Below are positions 9,934 through 19,985 of a stretch of 64,000 bases of DNA, in pieces. Under the pieces are notes generated by a model. That model ran no database searches. It was not told the origin of the DNA and saw only the letters and a list, made by a program, of their open reading frames with translations. How positions within the stretch are numbered: position 1 is the stretch's first letter; each line of letters opens with the position of its first letter. Both the position numbers and the translations under genes were made by a program. The DNA is from Moniliella sp. 'wahieum' (lineage: Eukaryota; Basidiomycota; Moniliellomycetes; Moniliellales; Moniliellaceae). The stretch is from the NCBI GenBank assembly GCA_003971905.1, contig RSEE01000112.1, positions 130,333-194,332 of the forward strand, read 5' to 3'.

Positions 9934-11732
9934 TTATACGGTGAACTCCCATCGACCTTCCGGGTAGCCCTGGAGTGTATCGCCAAGCATGATTTCGCGT
10001 CGGCGTTGCACATAGACCATGAGGTCCGTGACCTTTTGTCGCAGCTGGGTAATGGTGTCTTGATCGATACGCGATTGAAGTTGTTCCGACAACTCTTCCA
10101 CTGCGCGTTCGAGATCGCGCTGGTTGTCTTCGAAAATTTCCGTCATGTTGTTACGCTGGAGGTAAAATGCCATGGCATAAGTCCACTTGAGCGTCATCCG
10201 ACACTCGTTGACCACTGTCGCTGCTTTGGCCAAGAACTGCACTTCGGACCAAGACAAGACACCAGCTTCTTGCATTGCGTCCATATTCTTGCGCGTCTGG
10301 ACCATGAGCTTCTCATCGAGACGCGCGGATTGCTCGTGGTTCTGGTACCGGTTAAAGTAGTGCAAGTACCCTCCAAGCTCACCCGCGACGATTTCCGACT
10401 TTCCTTTTCCTGGGCCTTCTTGACGTCAAACCGGTTGCAGTTGTAGTACGAATTGCCGTGCTCGGACCACGGGCCCTCGCAAATCCAACAAAATTCGTAC
10501 CGGCATTTCCGACACGTCATGTGGTTGCACCCGCCATTCTTCTCAATCAACGAATTGCAGTTGGGATTAGGGCAGTCCTGGGTATTCGCCTTGATCCAAT
10601 TGGATGTTTCGCTGTCGTCCTCGCACTTTTTGAGCCAGAGATGGACGATGCGGCAAATGCAGGGCGCATGCCCTTCTTGGCTGCACCCAAAGCAAAATTC
10701 GTGCCCCTCGCCACAGCGTACGGTAGGCACCGTCGTAGCGAGTTTCTTGTGCGAAACGTGGCATTCAACAGCCAACTCGCACCCGGGCGCAGGACACCAC
10801 GCCATGATCCCAGAATCAGAAACAAACGCACGGTTGAGCAGGGTACGGTACCGCTCTAGGACCGACCGATCTACCAGTTGACCAATCGTATTCTCATCAA
10901 TAATGAGCTTGCACGACTCGTCCATGCACTGCACGCGCCGCGACTCACCCGTTCTTGATCTTGTTGTTGAGGTACTCGGTGTAGCACGAGGTACAGTACC
11001 GATGCCCGCACGCGAGAGCCAAGGTGGACATGCGAGGAACCGAGGGATCAAGGGTGATCGGGTGGGCCAACGCAGATGCAGCGTTGCGGGCACGCGCCAC
11101 GGCACGCTCGTACTCCTGCAGCTTTCGTTCCTGCTTCGAAGTGAGAGGAAGCAAGTCGTCCGTCGATTGGAAGCACACCTCGCATGTAAACGTGTCGTGG
11201 GGCGTCATCAGCGCCACACGAGGACGGGAGGGATCGTCAATGACGCCGGCCTCGTACTTGACCTCATCGGGGCATCCATGTAGCGCTCGATCAGGCGCTC
11301 CTTGTTCCAGTTCATGTGGCGCAACAGAATGGCCGCGTCTGTGTCCTGTTGTAGAGATCGGTCAGGCACATAGAACAGACAGGGGGGAGGGGGGGGCGTA
11401 CCTTGACATTGAACATGGCAGCGATCTGGTCCACCTCCTTGGTCTGGAGGTTGGTGATGTCCTGTTCGTTGCGCGAGGCGTACTCGACCTCCCACGGCTT
11501 CTTCCGGGGGTGGGAGACAGAGTCGAGGTCGGCTTCATCGATCGCCGACTCGGCGCCATCGAGGTTGACTTGGTCGGCGTCCGAGTCATCAACACGGCGA
11601 GGTCGTCGTCGTCGTCGTCGGCATAGAAGAACTGGGCGGGGTCGTCGTCGAGGGCCTCCAAGTCGGGACAGAGTCGTTGTCGGAGGAGGTCATGTCGATG
11701 TCGGACGAAGCGTCGGCGGGGGCAGCTCGCAT
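9934..11732 (-). CDS. RBR (RING-IBR-RING) E3 ubiquitin ligase, Ariadne family
   Basis: Ubiquitin ligase that takes ubiquitin from an E2 onto a RING2 cysteine. Reading the minus strand: an acidic N-terminus (start at 11732), a UBA-like segment (LLRHMNWNKERLIERYMD), RING1 (FTCEVCF ... LACGHRYCTSCYTEYL), IBR (WCPAPGCELAVEC ... CGEGHEFCFGC), RING2 (DCPNPNCNSLIEKNGGCNHM ... CRKCRYEFCWICEGPWSEHG) and an Ariadne domain (NRYQNHEQSARLDEKLM ... ending WEFTV). The RING2 catalytic Cys is in NGGCNHMTC. A clean 56-base phase-0 intron (11346-11401) follows FNVK. Frame breaks: a missing base near 11274 (GATGCCCCGATG), one extra base after NNKIKNG near 10950, a missing G near 10371, and two in the acidic N-terminal part. 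All conserved residues are present across the frames, so the gene is probably functional and the sequence faulty. Confidence 0.9.
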
Positions 11733-12058
11733 GGCGGTGGTGGCGGTGGTGGTGGGGGGGGGGTGTACTTAACGCCGGCCGGCCTCGCCGCCGCGAGCGC
11801 TGATTGGGCGGCGGCTGAGCTAAGCCCCAGCGCGGGCGCGGGCGGGGGCCGCACACAGGCGCGGTGCCCCTCCGCAACTGCGCAGGCAGGGCGCCGCTGT
11901 GGCCGGCTGGGTTCAGTTGAACGTTCAAGGCGGGGTTTGCCCCGCAGTTAAGGGCGCATGACGTCCCTGCACGTGGCCTGCGTGGTGAGCTAAGCGGGGC
12001 GTGCGTCTGCGGGGCGTGCCTTGCATGTGCTGTGCGTCTCTCCAGCACCTGCTCACCA
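11733..12058. promoter_or_regulatory. Divergent promoter region, RBR ligase / Irc6-like gene
   Basis: About 326 bases lie between outward-facing starts. A GGT/G-rich run (11736-11765) lies next to the ligase start and the rest is GC-rich. No obvious TATA box. Confidence 0.5.
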
Positions 12059-13838
12059 ATGGCCGACGCCGCCCAGCGCATCCTCCTCGTCGCGCCGCAC
12101 GCGCCCACCACCGCCGCCCGCCACCGCCCGCCGCCCAGGCCGCCGCACTCGTCCACACCCTCATCCACCCGACACGCCCACCACACCCCGCCTCCCCCCC
12201 ACCGCATCCCCTGGACCATCCGCAACAAGTACTACACTGCCCATGTCCACTTTGACCTCATCCCGCTCCCCCTGCTCCCGCCCCCCGCGCCTCCCTCCCG
12301 CGACCCGCACCAGCAGCAGCGCCACCACCCCGCCGCCCAGGCCAGCATCACCGCCTCCCTCCAGCAGGGCGCGTCCGTCGTGCTCGTGAGCTTGGCCGGC
12401 GTCCCGGACGCAGCCGACCAGGTCCGCGTGCTGGACGACCTGTCGCTCTTTCTCGATGCCCAGCATCTGGCTGTCGCCTTGGCCATTGCGCCTGTTCCGC
12501 CCTCGTCTGCGCGCCCTCCTACGCGCCCTCTGGCGCAGCCCCCACCCCCCCCGCCGCCGCCGTGCTCGTGAGGCTGCCGAGAAGGTAGAAGATGCGTTCT
12601 TGGAACGCAATTGGGAGTACCTTGTCTTGGCCGATGCACGTGCGTTGGGCGGGACCGAGGGGTACCTGCCTCCGGACCAAGCTTTATCCTGGACGACGCG
12701 CCGGAAGGGACAGAGGGGGTCCAGGCACCGACGATCCGTACGACAAGCACGAAATGGACCCCGACGAGGAGGACGAGACGAAGAGGAAGAGGACCAGGCG
12801 CCATTGGAGCGGGCACGCGAAGCTCTCATGGCTCACATGTGGCCTGCCATGGTTCTAGTCGAGTCAGGACCGCAGCGGGACGGGACCTCGGTGCCCAACC
12901 CCCCCCTCCGAGCGCCTGCTTCGCCACGACGTGGATCTCGGTCCCAGCCCGCTGTGGGGCGAATGGGATGGGGACTTGTTGTGGACGGTGCGCCGACGGG
13001 CGCGCAACATGCCCAGCCTACCGCAGAAGACGAAGCGTTGGCTAAGGCCTTCCTTGCTCGGATCCACCAAGCGGAAGCGAAACTTGCGCCCTTGTGGGAC
13101 ACCAATACTACTCCCTACCCAGGACGCGGTCCCGTCTGCATCTGCATCTGCTTTGGCTCTGCATCTGCGTCGGCGTCGGCGTCCGCTGATGCGCCTTCCG
13201 AGCCGTCGTGGTTAGACGCGCAAAAGGCCCAGGATACCATCAGCCTGGACCAACGCCGAGCCCGGGCCACCGCAGCACTACATCGGTTCCTTGAGCTCGA
13301 AGCGGGCGAGACGTTCGCGGTGGGTTCCCATGCCTACGCAACTGACGAGCCACTTGGGTTCGAAGATCACTTTGCTCCGTCTCACCCTTCCGCCGCCCGG
13401 CCCCTAAGACCAACGCCGACGAGGAATTGGACGTGGATGGACAAGGGGAGCAGGAGGATGGGGATGGGTTTGGCGGATTCGTTCCGGCTGCATCGGCGGA
13501 TCAGGACCAAGATCAGGACCAGATCAGGACCAGGACCAGAACAAAATCGGACAAGAGCAAGACCGGACCACTTTGATCGTGCGTTTGATCACCTATCTTC
13601 CCTCGCGCTGGACGATCAGCAGGCCGAACAGAGGGTCGCGGCCCATACCAATTTGCTGCACTTGCTCGAGGCCGAACGTAGCAGGGTACAACTGTTGCCT
13701 GAAGCAGCACGTGCGCAAGCGGCTGCCGATGTTGCACGACGTCTCGCGGGTCTCGGGTTAGGGGAGAGCGATGGCATCGATGGCATCGATGGGATTGATG
13801 GGCTGGCACGTGCAACGGGAAGGACAAGTGGATCGTGA
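12059..13838 (+). CDS. Irc6/AAGAB (p34) family adaptin-binding protein
   Basis: Family members assist assembly or regulation of clathrin adaptors AP-1/AP-2. Seen: an N-terminal strand RILLVAPHAP, then the family-like WTIRNKYYTAHVHFDLIPL (yeast Irc6 has a comparable YY..HFDL segment). Next come REAAEKVEDAFLERNWEYLV, an acidic stretch, and ERAREALMAHMWPAMVL, which matches the conserved EALEAHMWPNM-type motif of p34 proteins. The C-terminal half contains AEDEALAKAFLARIHQAEAKL and a helical end (VARRLAGLGLGES). The start at 12059 is the only ATG just before the first strand. The frame changes several times (about 12530-12600, 12690-12790, 12900-13020), so an exact protein cannot be written. Family call rests on short motifs and is moderately secure. 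Confidence 0.66.
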
Positions 13839-14477
13839 ACCGCAAAATATATATGTGTGTGCGAGGATTGGGGGATCTGAGCATGATCGTGCATTGGTTG
13901 GCAGTGTCAAGTGTAGATAGTGTAGCGTGTAGAGCGTAGAGAAGGGGGATGGGGGGGACAAGGCCCGCGTAGGGGGATGGGGGCGGACAAGGCCCGCGTA
14001 CCGCGGTCCATACGAGCAACGAGACGCAACGTACGCCTGTTGCGGGGGCGTGGCGATTCACTGTTCACTATTCAGGTGTGGCAAGGAACGCTAGTATTGT
14101 CACACTCGCAGTCCCACCTATCGTCGGCGCTGTTGGGCATGGTACACTTTGACTGGCACACCAAGTGGTAATGATGTCCTCTGAGATCTGAATTTGAGAG
14201 CGGCCTGAGCGCGCTGAGCGCCTGAGCCCTTGAGCACTTGAATCCTGGAAGCTTGAGCACTGGGAAAAGAGAAGGTCAGCCGATCAACTAATGTGCCCGC
14301 GGAAAATCTCGATAATCGCGTGGAACACGATAGTCACACTACCGTGATCAACATGATCGTTGAGTTCAACTCAACGTTCATCCTGTCAACACGTTCAACA
14401 CGTTCAACGTTCGAGTCGTACGTTCAGCACGGCGCTCAGTACGTTCGACGTACTCCACGTACCGAGTCCAAGCTCCT

Positions 14478-14496
14478 AGCTTCAAGCTTCAAGCTT
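14478..14496 (+). repeat. AAGCTTC heptad array
   Basis: AGCTTCAAGCTTCAAGCTT: two and a half units, same motif as at 8737. Confidence 0.75.
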
Positions 14497-15212
14497 TCGG
14501 TGTTACTAACGACCGGTGGTCGGTGACTGGTGACCGGCCGGGTGGCTGCCACAGCTTTTGGCCACAGCTTCTTCATTACTCTTTGCCACAGCCGGCCGGC
14601 ATGACATCATCGACATCTTCCTGCCATCATGTCATCCATGCCACATCCATCATCCGTCAGTGTCGTTTCTTCTGCATCTCAGGCCCTCAGGGAGCACTGA
14701 GCGCTACTGGCCGCGAGCATCTCTGCCAGATGTCGATGAGTATGTAGGTGTCTCTCTCTGTTAGACAACGTACTTGTGCGCACTTTGGGCCGACGTGAAA
14801 TTAAATGTCAGCCGGAGCGCATACCACAAGCTGTATATATATCCTTGCCGTCTTCGTACGCCCGTAATGGCAGTGGCAGCGTATAGCCCTTTTTAGGTAC
14901 AAGGTACGCAGGTCAAGCTGCAAGACCCAGGCGCCCATGAAGCATGAAGCTTAGAGGACTGTGAAATTGCCCGCCTCCCAAAGCAGTGCTGGTTGGCACG
15001 TACATATATTGCGGCCAACAGAAGAACATCTTATCAATCTTTTCCCCACGGGTGTTCAGGTCACCGGTGGTCACGCTTAGCGATTCTCGAGTAACGATTA
15101 ACTTCAACTGAGCGCACTGAGCGCCTGAGCGCCCAGTTCAACGTCATCGTGTCATCGACGTCATCGATCATCTATACCGGCAAAAAACGTTCTCCAACCT
15201 CATCACCTCGCC

Positions 15213-15258
15213 AGGCTTCAAGCTTCAAGCTTCAGCTTCAAGCTTCAAGCTTCAAGCA
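15213..15258 (+). repeat. AAGCTTC heptad array (longest copy)
   Basis: About six units of the CTTCAAG heptad with a single-base defect in the middle (CTTCAGCTTC). Because AAGCTT is self-complementary, the array can pair with itself or with the other copies in either orientation. Confidence 0.85.
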
Positions 15259-15581
15259 GTCGAATCGAGTCTCAGTCCCTCAGTTTCGAGCTTAAAGCTC
15301 AAATCTTAAAGACGCCGTGCAGTTTCTCTCTTCGTGTACTCACTCAACTGAGTAGTACTGCGTATATACGTCCTTGACAACATCATATAACTTTTCGCAC
15401 CTCAGGTTGTGTAGATTGGACCACACACCAGCAGTGTTGACATGCTGACATGTTGACAAGTGACATTGTCATTGAACGTTGAACGTGTGGAATCGCAGTA
15501 ACTGTCTTTTGGCCGATAGCGCTTTTTCTTCGTCCTGAACCGTCCTAGAATGAACGTACCATCAGCACGTGGGCGAGCGTG

Positions 15582-15621
15582 TGCTATTAGCGCTTAGCGT
15601 TTAGCGCTTAGCGTAATAGCA
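15582..15621. repeat. Imperfect palindrome
   Basis: TGCTATTAGCGC at the left faces GCGTAATAGCA at the right, with TTAGCG repeats between. The arms pair except for one extra G. Position in gene-free DNA; function unknown. Confidence 0.6.
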
Positions 15622-16800
15622 TACGCCTAGTTCTACTGCGTGCCATTGGTACGCTTTCGGAGTTCGCAAGCCTGTGTGTGTTGTGCGTTTCTTATATATC
15701 GTTTCTTTTCCATACACGCCCTCCTGCTGTAGCGTTTTACAAAGTTCTTGTTTATAGATCGGCTTTGCCTCTGTCTAAAGTTTTTTTTGCCAGAGCTAGG
15801 AATGCGAGCAGAAGAACGCAGCGGGGAAGCAATACGTCCCACAGGGATCGCTCAACGTCAACTGCGGAACTTTGCTTTGAGGAGAGATTCTCGATGAACG
15901 CCATTTTAGATATCCATCATGCATCACATGCCAATTGTATCTTCGGTCCCGACAATCTGAACTTCAGGCTCATATTTCGAATGGGAGATTGGAGATTGGA
16001 GCCCCCTATCATATGTCATACCCCAAGTAAACATGGATCTAACACAGCAGCAGCCTAGTACCATACCGGGAACAAATGAAAGAAAGATGAGATCAATTGA
16101 GATGAGATGTGAGATCTGTGAGAGATTCGATGCATGATGCGATGGTGTTGGGCCCAACATGCAGATCTGGGGATAAGCAGCCGGTGGGAACGCTGTTGGC
16201 TACGCGTTCGCATTACGCGGTACGAAGTTGTTATTGGAGGTACATGCTATACAAGTGTTAAACGTAATGGTACGCGTTTCGGACCGGGGCGGCGAAATAT
16301 GTGAAAGGCTGTGTTTTGGCGAAGTGCGAACGACTGATACGAGCGAACGAGCAACCCGACGCCACCTTTGGCTATAAGCTTCAGGCAAAAAGCCAGTGTT
16401 GCTCGCGCTGTCGCCAAGAATGATTAATGAAGCCAAGAGACTGGTTTCACATTCCTCGTTGGTTAGATCGGTTAGATCGACTGGCCTAGCCAGGGTCCGA
16501 CAGGGGCCGCCAGCCGACGCGTGGGAACGCGCCAACGTCGAACGTCGAACGCCAGCGCCCGTCTGATCAATCATCGTACTTTCTTACGTATCGGATTATT
16601 GCTGGCCGTTGGGCACTGGTGGCGGTGGAAAAAGGAACGTTTCTCATTCGGTGGGCGGTCCCACCGGTGATGGTACGGCACTGGTGCACTGGTGTCGGCG
16701 AATCGGGGCCGGTGAGATCGCATCAATCAGTTTGTGGGCTTCTCCGATCCAGAGAAGCAGATGCCGGTGAAGCCGGTGAAGCTTGAAGTCGGCACAGCCA

Positions 16801-16816
16801 TCAAGCTTCAAGCTTC
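16801..16816 (+). repeat. AAGCTTC heptad array
   Basis: TCAAGCTTCAAGCTTC, with the related GTGAAGCTTGAAG about 25 bases upstream in reverse sense. Confidence 0.75.
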
Positions 16817-17515
16817 ACGTGCACGAAGAGGCGGAATCGATGTAGCTTCGACAGCTCGAAGACGATCTGCGCATGGATCATTTAGTCATTAATCAGTGAT
16901 CGCGGGGGTGGCTCGTGAGTGCAGTGAGTAGCCTTGGGAGACCTGGGTGGACGCCTCAAATTCACTATTTCTGTACGTACCATCCAACATGCAAGCCCCA
17001 AAGCTTAACGGCAAACATTGAACGATGGCGCTGAGCTGAGCTACGCTGAGTACCAGCCATTGGGTACTCGGACTGAGTACAGAGGATATTGAGTACTGAG
17101 TACGGATGCACTGATGGCACCGAGCACTGAGTAACTGAGTATGAAGTCGAGGATGGATGAGGTTGATGCAGCCCATGTCGATGACTCGATGACGTAGGGA
17201 TGAAATGCACACACGCCCTGCATGTCTGTGCCTCTTCTGTGCTTCGTCGTCCAGAAGCTTATGGTATCTTGCACAAGCTGTGTCATGTTCTACGTACACC
17301 CGCCCTTGGTGAAAGGGTCGAGCGTATCGATAGAGTGGCGATGAATATACCGATCAAGCGGCCAGCAGCATGTTGCACAGAATATCGTCGTTGTTGCGTT
17401 GTACGCGGTACGCGGTACGAGACTCGAGCAAGACATCAACGTCCGCAACAAGGGTCTTCCACACCAGTTGTGCACACCTGTGGTACTTACCCCGCCTCAT
17501 CGGTGGCGGAGGGCA

Positions 17516-17522
17516 TATAAAT
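17516..17522 (+). promoter_or_regulatory. TATA box candidate of exo-glucanase gene
   Basis: TATAAAT in a GC-containing context, 253 bases before the ATG at 17775. The interval between is strongly C/T-rich, as expected of a long fungal 5' leader. Confidence 0.5.
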
Positions 17523-17774
17523 GCTGTTGCCAACTAGCACGTGTACCCCTCCGGCTACCGGTGTTCATCACCACCCCACCTTCCGTCTCTCCAACTCCAA
17601 CTTCTTCACCATCACCTTCTCCCTGCTCTTCTAGTCGATACCAGCGCCCTTTTATCTTCCCGTACATCGCTCCTCCTGCACGCGCATCTCCTTCATCGGT
17701 GGAGATCTTCCTGCACACCTCTTTTTTATTTTCTCGTCCATCTCTTCCGTTTCTACATTCTTTGTTCTCATCCC

Positions 17775-19219
17775 ATGCTGCACCTTCTTCCTTTGGCGTT
17801 CCTTGCTGTGGCTCACCTGGCACGCGCCACACCCATCCGAGGGGTCAATCTTGGGTACGTCCCATTCTTGCCTCATATCGAGACGTGTCCCAACTGACTG
17901 GAACTGTCTGTGCTTGGGGAGGGGGGAAAAGCGGGTGGCTAGTGACCGAGAAATGGATCGTGCCTTCGGTCTACCATTCGACCGGCAACAGTTCCATCGT
18001 TGACGAGTGGACGTTTGGCTATGCGCCCAACGCGACCCAGATCTTGACGAACCATTGGGAAACCTTCATCTCCGAAAACGATTTCGCTCAGATGGCTTCG
18101 GCAGGGTTGAATTATGTTCGGTAGGTTCATTCCTTCCCCCTCCCCTCACCTCCCTCTCTCCTCCCCCTTGCAACTCCACCTTGGTTGCCTTGGAGCGGTT
18201 TGGCTAACCTCTGCACAGAATTCCGATTGGGTACTGGGCCTATGACACGTCGGCGGGAGAACCGTACGTGCACGCGAACCAGTCGGACTACTTGTCGCGT
18301 GCGGTTGGATGGGCTTCGAACCATGGGATCCAAGTAATCATCTGTCTGCATGGTGTGCCAGGTTCGCAGAACGGCCGCGCATCTTCGGGGCGAAGTGGGG
18401 GAACGTATTGGCAAGATTCGTCGTCGAACGCGGATGCCGAGAACGTGTTGCGTGAGATTGCGTCGGCGTTTAGTTCGCAACAGAGTACAGTGACGCACAT
18501 TGAGGCGTTGAATGAGCCGCTGCTCAACGAGAACGTGGACAACGATGTGACTTTTACCCAAAACTATTACACATCTGTGCTGGACCAGGTGCCGTCGGGG
18601 TTTACTGGCACGTACCATGATGGCTTCCTCAATCTCTCTACCTGGTACGACTTTAACAACGGCAAGGGCTCCGTCGACACTCACATCTATGCCAACATGT
18701 ATGATTACAACAGCGGTCTTGCCAGTACGTGTCTCTCCCCTTTTTTTGAGGTGCTGGAACGTCACCCGCTTGTCAGAGGTGGACCTGAAGACTGACCACG
18801 GTGCCCCCAGATCCTCCCGCCTACAACAACATCTCCGATGCCGCTTTGAGGCAGGTATGTCAGCTGAAGCAGCCCCTCGCCGAGAGCCAGTCGCATCACG
18901 AGACGATTGTCGGGGAATGGAGTGTGGCCCAAACTCAAGATTCCAGCAACAGCAAGCGCAGTGAGCTGTCGGTGCGTGACGCTGGCCCACCCGGTCGAAG
19001 GCGCGCAGGGACTGATGTCGCTCGTCGGGCTACTGTGGACGACACACTGTACCGGCAACAACTGTTTGACACACAATCGCTCGTGTACGAACAAAACACC
19101 GCAGGATGGATCAGTTTACGTGGAAAACAGAAGATTCGAGTAGCTACTGGTCGTACCAGGCTGGGTTGGGAAACTGGATTCCTCAAGACTTGTCCCAACG
19201 CACCCATTCGGTCTGTTGA
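17775..19219 (+). CDS. Exo-1,3-beta-glucanase, glycoside hydrolase family 5 (subfamily 9 type)
   Basis: Secreted or wall-bound enzyme releasing glucose from beta-1,3-glucan. Signal peptide at the start (LPLAFLAVAHLARA). Exons: 17775-17854, 17932-18120, 18219-18724, 18811-19219; introns of 77, 98 and 86 bases, the first with an AAG acceptor. Splicing restores GVNLG-GWLVTEKW, LNYVR-IPIGYWAY and NSGLA-NPPAYNN. Catalytic acid is the Glu of ALNEPLLN (18514-18516) and the nucleophile the Glu of VGEWS (18915-18917); HGVPGSQNG and DTHIYANMYD are further family signatures. The C-terminal part (AGWI, WKTEDS, WSYQAGLGNWIPQDL) needs two or more frame corrections between about 18930 and 19115. With these it ends at the TGA 19217-19219; the uncorrected frame runs into Ser/Leu-rich nonsense. 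Confidence 0.9.
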
Positions 19220-19985
19220 TCCCGTCGCCCCCCCCACCCCCACTCCCTTTCTTTGGACATTTCGATTCCCTTGCACCATGCACGGACTTTCTTGGGCTTT
19301 GCCCGCATCGCACGCTCTCGTCACTCTCCTCATTCTCGCTCTCCTCACTCTCTCCTCTCTCTCTCACTCTCCTCACTGTGTTATATTCGCCACGGCCGCT
19401 CGCCAGCTCATCGCTCATGTTTCTGTTTTTCTGTTTTTCTCTTTTTTTGCGCCAACCTACTAGGGCTCTTTGCGTTATTCCCCCCCTCTTAATACCTCGG
19501 GTTACCTCTCATCTCATCTCAGCACACCACATTGCGACTACACCTCCGTCAGTTCTTGCTCCCCCGTTCTGCACATGCTTCAACCTTGGCACCCTAATAC
19601 ATCCACCCCAGCACACATTTAGCAGCACTGCTGTCCATGTCGATACATCATTGTTTTCCACCCCCCCCTCTTCCCTTTGCCCACCATAACCCCGTAGAGC
19701 ATGCTGAGCGCCGACCACGAGACGGAAGGCGGCGCGTGTGGTGGTGTGAGGCCGGGGCTGGCGTGTGTGTGAGGTGGGAGGGCACGGACCCCCTGCGCCG
19801 GCCATGGGCGATGCCACGGCGGCGCAGGGCCGGCACAGCGCCAGTGTCCTGGGCCCCCCTGCCCCCCTCCCAAGGCGCACGGGGTGGACCGTGCGCACGG
19901 GTGAAATTTATCAGTGGCAACCAACTGCTCCCTCTGGGCGCCTCCCTCGCGTCCCCCCGCCTCCTCCTCCGTCGCCGCCGCCGCC
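19220..19985. other. Intergenic region
   Basis: C/T-rich 3' flank of the glucanase gene (19230-19680), then a GC-rich block that should contain the promoter of the zinc-finger gene. Nothing further recognised. Confidence 0.4.

Larger units (their letters stand above)
13839..17515. other. Long intergenic region with dispersed short repeats
   Basis: 3.7 kb without a recognised gene, less GC-rich than the genes. It holds ACGTTCAAC-type repeats (14360-14460), AAGCTTC arrays (14478-14496, 15213-15258, 16801-16816), CTGAGCGC repeats (about 14200-14235 and 15112-15135), a palindrome (15582-15621) and GAGTAC/CTGAGTA repeats (17040-17145). ORFs at 15678-16058 (+) and 16200-16574 (-) show no family I recognise and are probably chance. 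Confidence 0.5.

Noticed and set aside
10930-10960. A 20-base GT...AG segment (GTGAGTCGCGGCGCGTGCAG) in the RBR gene that looks like an intron
   Set aside because: Too short for splicing and its removal gives the wrong frame; the residues it encodes align with the family if one base is dropped.
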